Part shown: piece after piece, positions 17,344 to 26,786 of the stretch
How the letters are laid out: every line of letters starts with the position of its first letter
Numbering within the stretch: position 1 is the stretch's first letter
NCBI RefSeq assembly: GCF_943192895.1
Contig: NZ_CALPCB010000005.1
Coordinates: forward strand, 117,003-181,002
Source: Veillonella_A intestinalis
GTDB taxonomy: Bacteria > Bacillota > Negativicutes > Veillonellales > Veillonellaceae
Direction: 5' to 3'
DNA length: 64,000 nt
Notes under the pieces: generated by a model
What the model was told of the DNA's origin: nothing
The model's input: only the letters and a program-made list of their open reading frames with translations
The model's database searches: none
Made by a program: the position numbers and the translations under genes

Positions 17344-19161
17344 ATGTCAAACATAAATCTCAACGATTTTTGGAATAAAGTGCGTGAAGACATTGAGAAT
17401 ACATTGCCTAAAGAAATCTTAGAAAGTACCATTCTTAGATTATTACCACTCACTTTAGATGAAGCTAGCAAAACATTAACCTTAACGACTATGCAAGCAT
17501 ATATTAGGGATTTCATCGAAAAAGAACCGATGATAAACAATGCATTTCGTGACTCCGTTAATAATATTTGGCAACGCTTATCAAAAAGTAATTCTACGCT
17601 CACAATTATACTCACTACAGTTGGTGATAAAGAACCAACCATTGTCAGTGAACCTTCAGAACCTGCAGGAATACCAGTATATACAGCAGAAAGTACTAAT
17701 CAGACAGTAGCTACAGATCAAATAACACCTATAAATAAGGAACCCCTAATAAATGATTCGTATTTAGAGAACCAAATTAATACTGAAACTGCAGTAAAAA
17801 CTAATATAGATGCAACTAACCAATTCAATACGCAAAATAATGAACAACAACTAAATGGATATAATCAATTAGCTCAGCGTTTTGGCTTTTCACAAAAAAA
17901 GGAAGAATCCACTAACAGTGAACCAGTAGCACCTATATATGATGAACCTATCCAAATTGTAACACAACCACCAATGAATCGAACGGATAGTAAACGTCCT
18001 TATATTCCAGAAGAACCAGCTATAGGGTCTGATTCCTTATTTCCTCATTTAGAAGTAGCAACAACTGATACTAATACAATTTTAAATGCTAATAATAAAT
18101 CTATTTTGCAATTAAATCCAACTTACACCTTTGACACCTTTATCCCTGGTGGTTCCAGTCAAATGGCTTATGTAGCAGCACAAAATATTGCTGAAAACCC
18201 AGCAACTCGCTATAATCCGTTCTTTATCTATGGTAAATCAGGCCTAGGCAAAACACATCTAATGCATGCGATTGGTAACGAAATCAAACGTCGTTATCCT
18301 GAATTACGCATCATGTGTATTACCAGTGAAAATTTCTTAAACTTATTTGTTCAAGCTATCCGTTTTAAAAAGAACGAAGAATTCCGCAATACCTTCCGTA
18401 AAGTAGATGTCTTATTAATTGATGATATTCAATTCATTCAAGATAATCGCTATGCAGGTACACAAATGGAATTTTTCCATACTTTCAATGCCTTAACAGA
18501 AAGTAAAAAGCAAATTGTATTAACCAGTGATACATTGCCACAAAATATGGATCAAATGGAAGATCGATTAAAAACACGATTCAATTCAGGTTTAGTCGTT
18601 ACTATTGAACCACCAAATTCAGAAACGTTAGAGGCAATTACAAAATCCTATGTAGATAAACAACGAGAATTATTACCAGACCTGCGTATTCCTAATGAAG
18701 TCATTCGCTTCTTCGGCACCACCTATTACAATCGCAGTGTTCGTGATTTACAAGGAGCCTTGACTAAATTAATTAGTGCCGCTGAAATGGAACAAAAATT
18801 AGATCAAATTACAGTAGAATATGCGCGCTATGTATTGCGTGATTTAATTCCTGAAACAAAAGAAACTATTTTATCCATTACCTATATTCAAGATTTTATT
18901 GCTGACTATTTTAAAATCAAAAAAGAACTCTTAGTTGGTCAAAAACGAAATAAGCAGTATGCTCACCCTCGTCAAATTGCCATGTACTTGTGTCGTGAAC
19001 TAATTAACGAAAGTTATCCACAAATTTCACAAGCTTTTGGTAAAAAAGACCATACTACTGCTATTCATGCCTATACTAAGATTAGTGAAGATTTAGAAAA
19101 GAATGCTGATTTAAAGCGTATGATAAGCGATATCATTAGTAAAATAAACGGTCATACGTAA
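17344..19161 (+). CDS. dnaA: Chromosomal replication initiator DnaA
   Basis: AAA+ initiator that binds DnaA boxes and melts oriC. Domain I (1 to about 90) is followed by an unusually long linker (about 90-257) rich in Asn, Gln, Thr, Pro and Glu. The AAA+ domain starts at NPTYTFDTFIPG, with Walker A GKSGLGKTH near 296-304 and Walker B VLLIDDIQF. The C-terminal HTH contains the box-recognition signature GKKDHTTAIHAYTKI. The total of 605 residues is about 150 more than most DnaA proteins, all of it in domain II. AGGAAGGA precedes the ATG. Boxes both before and after the gene suggest autoregulation and a bipartite origin. Confidence 0.97.
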   Translation: MSNINLNDFWNKVREDIENTLPKEILESTILRLLPLTLDEASKTLTLTTMQAYIRDFIEKEPMINNAFRDSVNNIWQRLSKSNSTLTIILTTVGDKEPTIVSEPSEPAGIPVYTAESTNQTVATDQITPINKEPLINDSYLENQINTETAVKTNIDATNQFNTQNNEQQLNGYNQLAQRFGFSQKKEESTNSEPVAPIYDEPIQIVTQPPMNRTDSKRPYIPEEPAIGSDSLFPHLEVATTDTNTILNANNKSILQLNPTYTFDTFIPGGSSQMAYVAAQNIAENPATRYNPFFIYGKSGLGKTHLMHAIGNEIKRRYPELRIMCITSENFLNLFVQAIRFKKNEEFRNTFRKVDVLLIDDIQFIQDNRYAGTQMEFFHTFNALTESKKQIVLTSDTLPQNMDQMEDRLKTRFNSGLVVTIEPPNSETLEAITKSYVDKQRELLPDLRIPNEVIRFFGTTYYNRSVRDLQGALTKLISAAEMEQKLDQITVEYARYVLRDLIPETKETILSITYIQDFIADYFKIKKELLVGQKRNKQYAHPRQIAMYLCRELINESYPQISQAFGKKDHTTAIHAYTKISEDLEKNADLKRMISDIISKINGHT

Positions 19162-19173
19162 ATACTATAAGGG

Positions 19174-19348
19174 TGTGGATAACTCTGTGAATAAACTGTT
19201 TATAATTTGTGTTTAACTTCCAACTTTTAAACAGTGCTGGAAAATAAAGTCTATATGTGGATATCTTAACAATTCCATTCACAGATTTATACGCATGTGG
19301 AAAACCTATTCAAAATGCTACTTTCCACGACTTATCCACTTATCCACC
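19174..19348. other. oriC part 2: DnaA-box cluster between dnaA and dnaN
   Basis: TGTGGATAA (19174), TGTGAATAA (19186), TGTGGATAT (19256), TTATCCACT (19332) and an overlapping TTATCCACC (19340) lie in the 253-bp dnaA-dnaN gap. With the upstream cluster this resembles the bipartite oriC known from B. subtilis. The AT-rich run after 19348 (AATAATTAAAAATTTAAT) is a possible unwinding element. Confidence 0.85.
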
Positions 19349-19414
19349 ATCCCTACTACTAAGACTACTAATAATTAAAAATTTAATCACATCAGTATTA
19401 GTAAAGGAGTACCT

Positions 19415-20524
19415 ATGAAAATTCAATTTTCAAAAGACACATTACAAAAAGCACTTAATGCTTTAGCCAAAGTAAGTCAAAACAAAACAAGCTCTAATTT
19501 ACCAGGTGCTATTTATATAACAACTAAAAACGGTAAAGTGGAAATGCAAGCTAATGATTATGAAATTGGCATTCGCATTACTATAGATGCCAATATTATT
19601 GAAGAAGGCACTATTGTTCTTAGTACACGTTATTTTCAAGAATGGGTTCGTAAAACACCAACTGATACAATCACTTTAGAATCCAATGAAGATACTAAAC
19701 AATTATTATTGCACTCTGAAAGCTCTCAATTTAATTTAATCATGATGGATGCTAGTGAATTTAATTTAGTTGAGCAAATCCATGATGAATATCATATTGA
19801 TGTAGATGGTGAACAATTTAAACAAATGATTGATTTAACCAACTATGCAGCCGCTAGTGATGATGATCGTCCTATTTTTACAGGCGCTTTATTAGAAGGT
19901 GAAGGTACCAACTTAACCATGGTAGCTACAGATACTCATCGTATGGCTGTTAAAAAGATTACATTAACTGAAGCTATTCCAACAGCAATGCGTATTTTAA
20001 TACCTACTAAAACATTAGCTGAAGTATCCCGTTTATTACCAACAGATCAACCAACTATGGTTCGTATTATCTGGAATCGTACTAATGTAGTATTCTTATT
20101 TGATACTATTTATTTATTCTCCCGTTTAATTGAAGGACAATATCCAGATTATGAAAAAGTTATTCCTTCTCAATTTGACTCCAATGCTATTTTAAATAGC
20201 CGTGATTTTGCTGGCGCTGTTGATCGTGTATCATTATTAGCCAAAGATGCTAGTTATAATGTAATTCGTTATGATTGGAATGATAAAGAAGTTACTTTAT
20301 CTACTCAAAATGCTGAAATTGGTATGGCTAAAGAAGAAGTATTATGTGAATTTAATGGCACACCATTTACGATTTCTTTCAATGGTCGTTATATTGGCGA
20401 TATTTTACGTCATAGCAGTGGTGAACGCATTCATTTATACTTAAAACAAAATGGTCCTGTTGTTATTCGTCAAGATGATAATCCAAATTATACCTATGTT
20501 GTAACACCAGTGCGTACTAATTAA
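19415..20524 (+). CDS. dnaN: DNA polymerase III sliding clamp (beta subunit)
   Basis: Ring clamp that tethers DNA polymerase. It has 369 residues in three similar domains, with a typical N-terminal MKIQFSKDTLQKALNALAKV, the central TDTHRMAVKK, and a C-terminal YVVTPVRTN close to the usual LxPMR-like ending. AAGGAG lies upstream. It is adjacent to dnaA, as expected at the origin. Confidence 0.97.
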   Translation: MKIQFSKDTLQKALNALAKVSQNKTSSNLPGAIYITTKNGKVEMQANDYEIGIRITIDANIIEEGTIVLSTRYFQEWVRKTPTDTITLESNEDTKQLLLHSESSQFNLIMMDASEFNLVEQIHDEYHIDVDGEQFKQMIDLTNYAAASDDDRPIFTGALLEGEGTNLTMVATDTHRMAVKKITLTEAIPTAMRILIPTKTLAEVSRLLPTDQPTMVRIIWNRTNVVFLFDTIYLFSRLIEGQYPDYEKVIPSQFDSNAILNSRDFAGAVDRVSLLAKDASYNVIRYDWNDKEVTLSTQNAEIGMAKEEVLCEFNGTPFTISFNGRYIGDILRHSSGERIHLYLKQNGPVVIRQDDNPNYTYVVTPVRTN

Positions 20525-20545
20525 GCACTAAGTTAGGAGGATCCT

Positions 20546-20791
20546 ATGAAAACTAAAAAGGAACCAATTCAAGTTGAAATTCATACCCCTTATATTAAAT
20601 TGGATCAATTATTAAAATTTGAGCAAATTATTGGGACCGGTGGACAAGTTAAATTTTTATTAGATGATCAAAAAATTACTGTTAATGGTGAAATATGCCA
20701 TGAAAAACGAAAAAAAATATATCCTGATGATATTGTAGAAATTCAGGGAATTGGTACTTTATTAGTTATAAAAGAGGAGGCTGACGAGTGA
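20546..20791 (+). CDS. S4-domain RNA-binding protein (YaaA/RlbA-like)
   Basis: An 81-residue protein consisting of a single S4 fold: YIKLDQLLKFEQIIGTGGQV, then FLLDDQKITVNGE and a basic KRKKIYPDDIV. This gene sits between dnaN and recF in many Firmicutes. It probably binds RNA or ribosomes; the exact role is not established. AGGAGG precedes the ATG and it overlaps recF by 4 bp. Confidence 0.9.
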   Translation: MKTKKEPIQVEIHTPYIKLDQLLKFEQIIGTGGQVKFLLDDQKITVNGEICHEKRKKIYPDDIVEIQGIGTLLVIKEEADE

Positions 20792-21864
20792 ATATTCACT
20801 CCTTAGAACTCGTTAATTTTCGTAACTATGAACAAGCTAGTTGGTCATTTCCATCACATATTATTGTCCTTTATGGGCCTAATGGTGTAGGCAAAAGCAA
20901 TATTTTAGAAGCCCTTTATGTTAGTACCATAGGCAAAAGCTATCGTACCAATGATACGCAAGATTTATTACAATTTGGAGCTACTGAAGCTGGTATTATT
21001 GTGGATTTTATAAAAAAAGAAACAAAACAAAAAATCAATTTACGGTTAAGTGGTAAAGAAAAAAAAGATATTCGTCTTAATGGGAATAAAATATTGCAAA
21101 AAGAACTGATGGGTACTTTAAATACTGTTATTTTTAGTCCAGAAGATTTGCAATTAATTAAAGGAAGTCCTTCTTTACGGCGGCGATTTTTAGATATAGA
21201 AATTTCACAGACCAGTGCTTTATATTATCAGCAATTGCGCATGTATAATAAAATATTGCAACAACGAAATAAGGTGCTGAAAGATTCCTATGGCAAACGA
21301 AATATATCATTAGCAGAATGGGATTATCAATTAGCTGAAACAGGATCTTTTATTATAAAGAAACGATTAGATAGTTTGCGAAAACTTAATTTATTGTTAG
21401 ATTTAATGAATCGTCGTTTAACAGGCGGTAAAGAAAATCTAAAACTCACTTATGAACAGCAACAAGTTGATGGTTTATATATAGTTGAACCAGAAGCTAT
21501 TTATAATCAATTACAAAATAATTTACCGATAGATCGTCATCGTATGAGTACTTCCTTTGGCCCTCATCGAGATGATTTAGGATTTTTTTCAGGTCCTATT
21601 GATTTAAAACGTTTTGGTTCGCAGGGGCAACAACGAACTGCTATTTTATCACTTAAATTAAGTGAATTAGAATATATCAAATCAGAAGTTGGTGAATATC
21701 CAATTTTATTATTAGATGATGTATTAAGTGAACTTGATAAAGAACGGCGACAAAATTTACTGCAATTTATTCATAAACGAATTCAAACATTTATAACAAC
21801 TACCGATTTAGAGGAAGTACAACATTTAACTGATGTGGCTTTGATCAATTGTGAAAGGCGGTGA
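20788..21864 (+). CDS. recF: DNA replication and repair protein RecF
   Basis: SMC-like ATPase that loads RecA at gaps with RecO and RecR. Walker A GPNGVGKSN is near residues 31-39, the signature region is FGSQGQQRTAILSLKLSE, and Walker B is PILLLDDVLSELD. At 358 residues it is full length. It begins at a GTG overlapping the S4 gene stop region, with AGAGGAGG just upstream. Confidence 0.96.
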   Translation: MNIHSLELVNFRNYEQASWSFPSHIIVLYGPNGVGKSNILEALYVSTIGKSYRTNDTQDLLQFGATEAGIIVDFIKKETKQKINLRLSGKEKKDIRLNGNKILQKELMGTLNTVIFSPEDLQLIKGSPSLRRRFLDIEISQTSALYYQQLRMYNKILQQRNKVLKDSYGKRNISLAEWDYQLAETGSFIIKKRLDSLRKLNLLLDLMNRRLTGGKENLKLTYEQQQVDGLYIVEPEAIYNQLQNNLPIDRHRMSTSFGPHRDDLGFFSGPIDLKRFGSQGQQRTAILSLKLSELEYIKSEVGEYPILLLDDVLSELDKERRQNLLQFIHKRIQTFITTTDLEEVQHLTDVALINCERR

Positions 21865-21868
21865 ACAC

Positions 21869-22927
21869 ATGAATAGCGAAGATGTAAATACTAATGAAAA
21901 TCAAGCGTTTAATAATCAAAATAAAGAGATGCCACAAAGTACGATTGAGTATGTAAACTCTCTGACTAACAGCCATCGATCAGCAGGTCCTGTTGGTTAT
22001 AAAGTAGATAAGGCGCTTAAACAATATGATTCTCATTTAGATACTAAATATAATCAATTTAAAGTATTTCAAATCTTTGCTATTATGCGTCTATATCACG
22101 ATTGGCCAAAGGTAATTGGTCCATTATTAGGCAAGCAAACGCGATTATTAGGGATTGAGCCACCTATTATTAAAGTAAGTGCTTTGAATTCTCCTTGTTT
22201 ACAACAATTGCAAATGATGAAGCGTCAATTATTGCAAAAAATTAATGCTTATTATGGTAAAGAGATTATTACTGATATACAGCTTTCTATGTATAAACAA
22301 AGTTATATAAAGGATGAAAGGCAAGTATATTATGGAACTACTCATAAAACGGAGCAATATGAAAGACCTTTATTAAATTTTGAGGCTATTCCAATTAGTA
22401 ATGAAGAATTAGCTGCTATAGATAAAGTAGTAGCCGTTATTGCTGATCCAACGCTTCGCGATTTATTTAGAGAAACCCAGATAAAACAATATAAGAAAAC
22501 TAAATATTTAAAGTCTAAAGGATATCATACGTGTGTACATTGTGACACTTTAATAAGTCCAGAGGAAACAATATGTACAAGTTGTGTTATAAAAGCTAAA
22601 GAAAAAGCTGATTATGAGTATCGACAACATATTGAAAGAATAAAGGACATTTTGTTTGAACAACCATATTTAGTGTATGAGGATATATGTAAACAAATAC
22701 CTAAGTGTGCGATGCATGAGTATCAGTTAGCTCATAGAGAATGCGTATATTTTTTTAGAAATCGGGTTATTCGTGAAGCATCGAATGATAATTATGATAT
22801 TTATATGTTACTTATGTTAATTACCCATAAGAAAGCTCAACAATTAGAGAAAGAGTTTGTCCAAAATGCAATAAAAAAAATGCGATTTCAATATGAACAA
22901 AAACGAGCTAATTATGAGCAACATTAA
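21869..22927 (+). CDS. DUF721 (DciA-like) protein with a C-terminal zinc-ribbon extension
   Basis: After a low-complexity N-terminus, residues about 60-145 (MRLYHDWPKVIGPLLGKQTR, IIKVSALNSPCLQQLQMMKR) match the DUF721/DciA fold, proposed to help load the DnaB helicase in bacteria lacking DnaC/DnaI. A CxxC pair of pairs (CVHCDTLISPEETICTSC, near 222-239) forms a probable zinc ribbon, followed by about 110 charged helical residues. Typical DUF721 proteins between recF and gyrB are much shorter (about 90-180 residues). The ATG at 21869 is preferred over an upstream in-frame GTG at 21851 that overlaps recF, because AGGCGGTG lies ahead of it. Confidence 0.78.
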   Translation: MNSEDVNTNENQAFNNQNKEMPQSTIEYVNSLTNSHRSAGPVGYKVDKALKQYDSHLDTKYNQFKVFQIFAIMRLYHDWPKVIGPLLGKQTRLLGIEPPIIKVSALNSPCLQQLQMMKRQLLQKINAYYGKEIITDIQLSMYKQSYIKDERQVYYGTTHKTEQYERPLLNFEAIPISNEELAAIDKVVAVIADPTLRDLFRETQIKQYKKTKYLKSKGYHTCVHCDTLISPEETICTSCVIKAKEKADYEYRQHIERIKDILFEQPYLVYEDICKQIPKCAMHEYQLAHRECVYFFRNRVIREASNDNYDIYMLLMLITHKKAQQLEKEFVQNAIKKMRFQYEQKRANYEQH

Positions 22928-22961
22928 GTAATCATGTGATTAAGAAAGTGATGGAAGTTTT

Positions 22962-23231
22962 ATGTTTGTACATTTATCAGATACGTATAGTGTATCTATT
23001 GAGGATATTGTAGCGGTAGTTCAAGATATTCCGCTTTTAAAGGGACGACGTCGCCGCAATAAACAATGGCAAAATAGTGAAGTGATTCACGTTTTTCCAG
23101 ATGAACCCATTGAAAGTTATTTAGTAACAGTCAATGCTATTTATGGTTTGAGCATGTCAATTACAGGTGTAGGACGTCGTTTACAGCGAGCTACTACAGG
23201 AATTCCTGTTAGCTTATACACAAAACGATAA
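22962..23231 (+). CDS. remB: RemB/YaaB-like DUF370 regulator
   Basis: An 89-residue protein starting MFVHLSDTYSVSIEDIVAVV and ending with a VYGLSMSITGVGRRL-like segment (here AIYGLSMSITGVGRRLQRA). The fold and the place between recF and gyrB match YaaB (RemB), a DUF370 protein tied to matrix regulation in B. subtilis. It carries a basic insert GRRRRNKQW in the middle. The ribosome site is weak. Its role here is unproven. Confidence 0.75.
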   Translation: MFVHLSDTYSVSIEDIVAVVQDIPLLKGRRRRNKQWQNSEVIHVFPDEPIESYLVTVNAIYGLSMSITGVGRRLQRATTGIPVSLYTKR

Positions 23232-23317
23232 AAATAGAGTATAATTAAGGTTAAATCTTTAAATAAATAAAATTTAACGATATATAGGTAATTTACTCTA
23301 AATAGGGAGGATATGGA

Positions 23318-25219
23318 ATGGCAGAACAAAATTATAGTGCCGATAATATACAGGTCTTAGAAGGTCTGGAAGCGGTACGTTGTCGCCCAGGGATGTATAT
23401 TGGTAGTACATCATCTAAAGGGTTACACCATTTAGTATATGAAGTTGTTGATAATAGTGTGGACGAAGCCTTAGCAGGTTATTGTACACATATTGAAGTA
23501 AATATTAACGAAGATAATAGTATTACTGTTATTGATGATGGGCGTGGTATTCCTTGTGGCATGCATGAAACTGGTGTACCTGCTGTTGAATTAGTTTTAA
23601 CTAAATTACATGCTGGTGGTAAATTTGGTGGCGGCGGCTACAAAGTATCCGGTGGTCTCCATGGTGTTGGTATTTCTGTAGTAAATGCATTGAGTGAATG
23701 GACTATTGTTACTGTTCGTCAAGATGGCAAAGAACATGAAATTACATTTGAAAGAGGCTATTTAAAATCACCATTAAAAGTAATTGGCGAAGCTAGTGAC
23801 ACAGGTACTACGGTAACTTTTAAGCCTGATGCAGATATTTTTGAAACTACTGTTTTTGACTTTAATGTACTACGTACACGCTTACAAGAATTAGCATTCC
23901 TTAATAAGGGATTACGTATTACCTTAACTGATAAACGTGCAGAAGAACCAATTGTTGAAAGCTTTATGTATGAAGGTGGCATTGTTTCTTTCGTAGAATT
24001 TTTAAATGAAAACAAAGATTTAGTGAATCCAACAGTTATTGATGTAGAAAATACTCGTGACGATGTAGTGGTGGATGTAGCGTTCCAATATAATGATGGC
24101 TATAGTGAAAATCTATTATCCTTTGTTAATAATATCAACACCATTGATGGGGGGACTCATTTAAGTGGTTTCCGTAGTGCTTTAACACGTACCCTTAATG
24201 ATTATGGTCGTAAAACAGGCCTTATTAAGGAAAATGAAAGCAATTTATCTGGTGATGATGTTCGTGAAGGTTTAACTGCTGTTGTTAGTGTTAAAGTTTT
24301 AAATCCTCAATTTGAAGGACAGACAAAAGCTAAATTAGGGAATAGCGAAGTAAAAGGGATTACAGATACGGTTGTTTCTGAAGGGCTTAAAACATTCTTA
24401 GAAGAACATCCAGCAGAAGCAAAACGCATTATTGATAAGGCGACTACGGCTAATCGGGCTCGTGAAGCAGCGCGTAAAGCTCGTGAATTAACACGTCGTA
24501 AAAATGCGTTAGAAATTAGCTCATTACCAGGTAAATTAGCCGATTGTTCTGAAAAAGACCCTATGATGACTGAAATTTATTTAGTCGAAGGGGATTCCGC
24601 TGGTGGTAGTGCTAAACAAGGGCGTGATCGCCGTTATCAAGCTATTTTGCCATTGCGCGGTAAAATTTTAAATGTAGAAAAAGCACGATTAGATAAAATT
24701 TTAGCAAATAATGAAATTCGTTCAATGATTACAGCCTTTGGTACTGGCATTGGGGAAGAATTTGATTTAGCTAAGAGTCGTTATCATAAGATTATTATCA
24801 TGACAGATGCGGACGTTGATGGTGCTCATATTCGTACGTTATTATTAACTTTCTTCTATCGATATATGAAACCGTTGATTGAAGAAGGACGCGTTTATAT
24901 TGCGCAGCCACCACTTTATCAAATTAAAAAAGGTAAAGGTCATTGGTATGTGTATAGCGATGCTGAAATGGCAGCTAAATTAGATGAAATTGGACGAGAT
25001 AATATTACGATTCAACGCTATAAAGGTCTTGGGGAAATGAATCCAGAGCAGCTCTGGGAAACGACGATGAATCCAGAAAATCGTACTATTTTACAGGTAA
25101 GTTTAGAGGATTCCATTGAAGCGGATAAAATTTTTAGTGTCCTCATGGGTGATAAGGTAGAGCCACGCCGTAAATTCATTGAAGATAATGCAAAATTAGT
25201 TCGTAATTTGGATTTATAG
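23318..25219 (+). CDS. gyrB: DNA gyrase subunit B
   Basis: ATPase subunit of gyrase. The GHKL ATP site shows VVDNSVDEALAG and the lid HAGGKFGGGGYKVSGGLHGVG. TOPRIM motifs are EGDSAGGSAKQGRDR and DADVDGAHI. The C-terminal QRYKGLGEMNPEQLWETTM region is standard. At 633 residues it is the Gram-positive-like length without the large proteobacterial insert. AGGGAGGA precedes the ATG. gyrA, the usual next gene, is absent; a permease follows 18 bp later instead. Confidence 0.97.
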   Translation: MAEQNYSADNIQVLEGLEAVRCRPGMYIGSTSSKGLHHLVYEVVDNSVDEALAGYCTHIEVNINEDNSITVIDDGRGIPCGMHETGVPAVELVLTKLHAGGKFGGGGYKVSGGLHGVGISVVNALSEWTIVTVRQDGKEHEITFERGYLKSPLKVIGEASDTGTTVTFKPDADIFETTVFDFNVLRTRLQELAFLNKGLRITLTDKRAEEPIVESFMYEGGIVSFVEFLNENKDLVNPTVIDVENTRDDVVVDVAFQYNDGYSENLLSFVNNINTIDGGTHLSGFRSALTRTLNDYGRKTGLIKENESNLSGDDVREGLTAVVSVKVLNPQFEGQTKAKLGNSEVKGITDTVVSEGLKTFLEEHPAEAKRIIDKATTANRAREAARKARELTRRKNALEISSLPGKLADCSEKDPMMTEIYLVEGDSAGGSAKQGRDRRYQAILPLRGKILNVEKARLDKILANNEIRSMITAFGTGIGEEFDLAKSRYHKIIIMTDADVDGAHIRTLLLTFFYRYMKPLIEEGRVYIAQPPLYQIKKGKGHWYVYSDAEMAAKLDEIGRDNITIQRYKGLGEMNPEQLWETTMNPENRTILQVSLEDSIEADKIFSVLMGDKVEPRRKFIEDNAKLVRNLDL

Positions 25220-25237
25220 TAGGGGGGAGGCTATTTA

Positions 25238-26689
25238 GTGAGTAGTGAAGCGAATAATAAATTAAAAAGAAGTTTGAAATCGCGTCATATGAATATGATT
25301 GCGCTAGGTGGAGCGATTGGGACAGGTTTATTCGTAGCTGGCGGTGAAGTAGTAAGTACAGCTGGTCCTGGCGGTGCTTTAGTTGCTTATGGCTTTATTG
25401 GTATTATGGTATATTTCTTAATGACTAGCCTTGGTGAAATGGCTACGTATTTACCTGTACCAGGTTCTTTTGGCACCTATGCATCACGGTATGTAGATCC
25501 AGCCTTTGGTTTTGCCTTAGGATGGAATTATTGGTTTAACTGGGCTATTACATTGGCTGCTGAATTGGTAGCAGGCGCTTTGATTATGAAATATTGGTTT
25601 CCTGAGATTCCAGCCATTGTGTGGTCAGCTTTATTCTTATGTGCCTTATTTTTGATGAACTATTTATCAACGCGTTCCTTTGGGGAAAGTGAATATTTCT
25701 TCTCCAGTATGAAGGTTATTACCGTATTTGTGTTCTTATTTGTAGGTACTATGCTCATTTTAGGTATTGGTGGTACCTCGCCTGGTTTTGAAAACTGGAC
25801 CCGTGGCGAAGCTCCTTTTGTTGGTGGCTTTGGTTCAATTTTAGCTATTTTTATGGTAGCTGGTTTTTCTTTCCAAGGAACAGAATTAATTGGGGTAGCT
25901 GCTGGTGAATCAGAGGATCCTGAAAAAAATATTCCAAAAGCGATTCATTCTATTTTCTGGCGTATTTTATTATTCTATATTGGTGCCTTTGCTGTTATAG
26001 GTTTCTTGATTCCTTATGATGATCCTAATTTATTAAATGCTAGTGTAGAAAATATTGCTATCAGTCCATTTACTTTAGTATTGGATCGTTTTGGTTTTGC
26101 TTTTGCAGCTAGTTTTATTAATGCCATTATTTTAACAGCTGTTTTATCGGCTGGTAACTCAGGTTTATATGCATCAACTCGTATGCTTTATGCTATGGCT
26201 AAAGAAGGCGATGCACCACAGATTTTTACTAAATTAAACTCTCGTGGCGTACCAGTACCTGCTCTATTAGCTACTTCTGCATTTGGTGTATTTGCTTTCT
26301 TAACCTCTTTAATTGGGGAAGGGACAGCTTATAATTGGTTGATTAATATTAGTGGTATGAGTGGTTTTATTGCTTGGCTTGGAATTGCTATTGCTCATTA
26401 TCGTTTCCGTCGTGCTTTCCACGAACAAGGTAAGAGTTTAGATTCTATTCCATTTAAAGCTTTATTTTTCCCATTCGGTCCTATTTTTGCTATGATTTTA
26501 TGTTTAATCATTATTGCTGGTCAGAACTATACAGCGTTTACAGGTGATACTATTGACTGGTATGGTGCTAGTGTGGCTTACATTGGTATTCCTGTATTCT
26601 TATTAGTATATGCTAGTTATAAGGCTAAAAATAAGACGCATATTATCCCTCTAAAAGAAGTTAATTTAGATCGGGATTATGAAAAATAA
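25238..26689 (+). CDS. lysP: Amino-acid permease, LysP type
   Basis: A 12-segment APC-superfamily (AAT family) transporter. The start LKRSLKSRHMNMIALGGAIG with TGLFVAGG, FGFALGWNYWFNWA, FSFQGTELIGVAAGESEDP, the segment NAIILTAVLSAGNSGLYAST and FIAWLGIAIAHYRFRR read closely like E. coli LysP along the whole 483 residues, so lysine (proton symport) is the best guess; other cationic amino acids are possible. It starts at GTG 25238 with GGGGGAGG upstream, only 18 bp behind gyrB, so the two may be co-transcribed. There is no lysine riboswitch in the gap. Confidence 0.82.
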   Translation: MSSEANNKLKRSLKSRHMNMIALGGAIGTGLFVAGGEVVSTAGPGGALVAYGFIGIMVYFLMTSLGEMATYLPVPGSFGTYASRYVDPAFGFALGWNYWFNWAITLAAELVAGALIMKYWFPEIPAIVWSALFLCALFLMNYLSTRSFGESEYFFSSMKVITVFVFLFVGTMLILGIGGTSPGFENWTRGEAPFVGGFGSILAIFMVAGFSFQGTELIGVAAGESEDPEKNIPKAIHSIFWRILLFYIGAFAVIGFLIPYDDPNLLNASVENIAISPFTLVLDRFGFAFAASFINAIILTAVLSAGNSGLYASTRMLYAMAKEGDAPQIFTKLNSRGVPVPALLATSAFGVFAFLTSLIGEGTAYNWLINISGMSGFIAWLGIAIAHYRFRRAFHEQGKSLDSIPFKALFFPFGPIFAMILCLIIIAGQNYTAFTGDTIDWYGASVAYIGIPVFLLVYASYKAKNKTHIIPLKEVNLDRDYEK

Positions 26690-26753
26690 AATAGATTTAT
26701 TTAAATTTAATTTTAATTTTATATCTAAAAATAGAAAAATTTAAATTTAATAC

Positions 26754-26784
26754 TTGACTTGAAGTTAACTTCAAGTTCTATAAT
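26754..26784 (+). promoter_or_regulatory. MerR-type promoter with 19-bp spacer and 20-bp palindromic operator
   Basis: TTGACT (26754-26759) and TATAAT (26779-26784) are 19 bases apart, two more than normal. The spacer is covered by a perfect palindrome, ACTTGAAGTTAACTTCAAGT (26757-26776). An over-long spacer with a dyad between the boxes is the hallmark of promoters activated by MerR-family DNA distortion. No merR gene lies in this window, so the regulator is encoded elsewhere. Confidence 0.85.
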
Positions 26785-26786
26785 TA

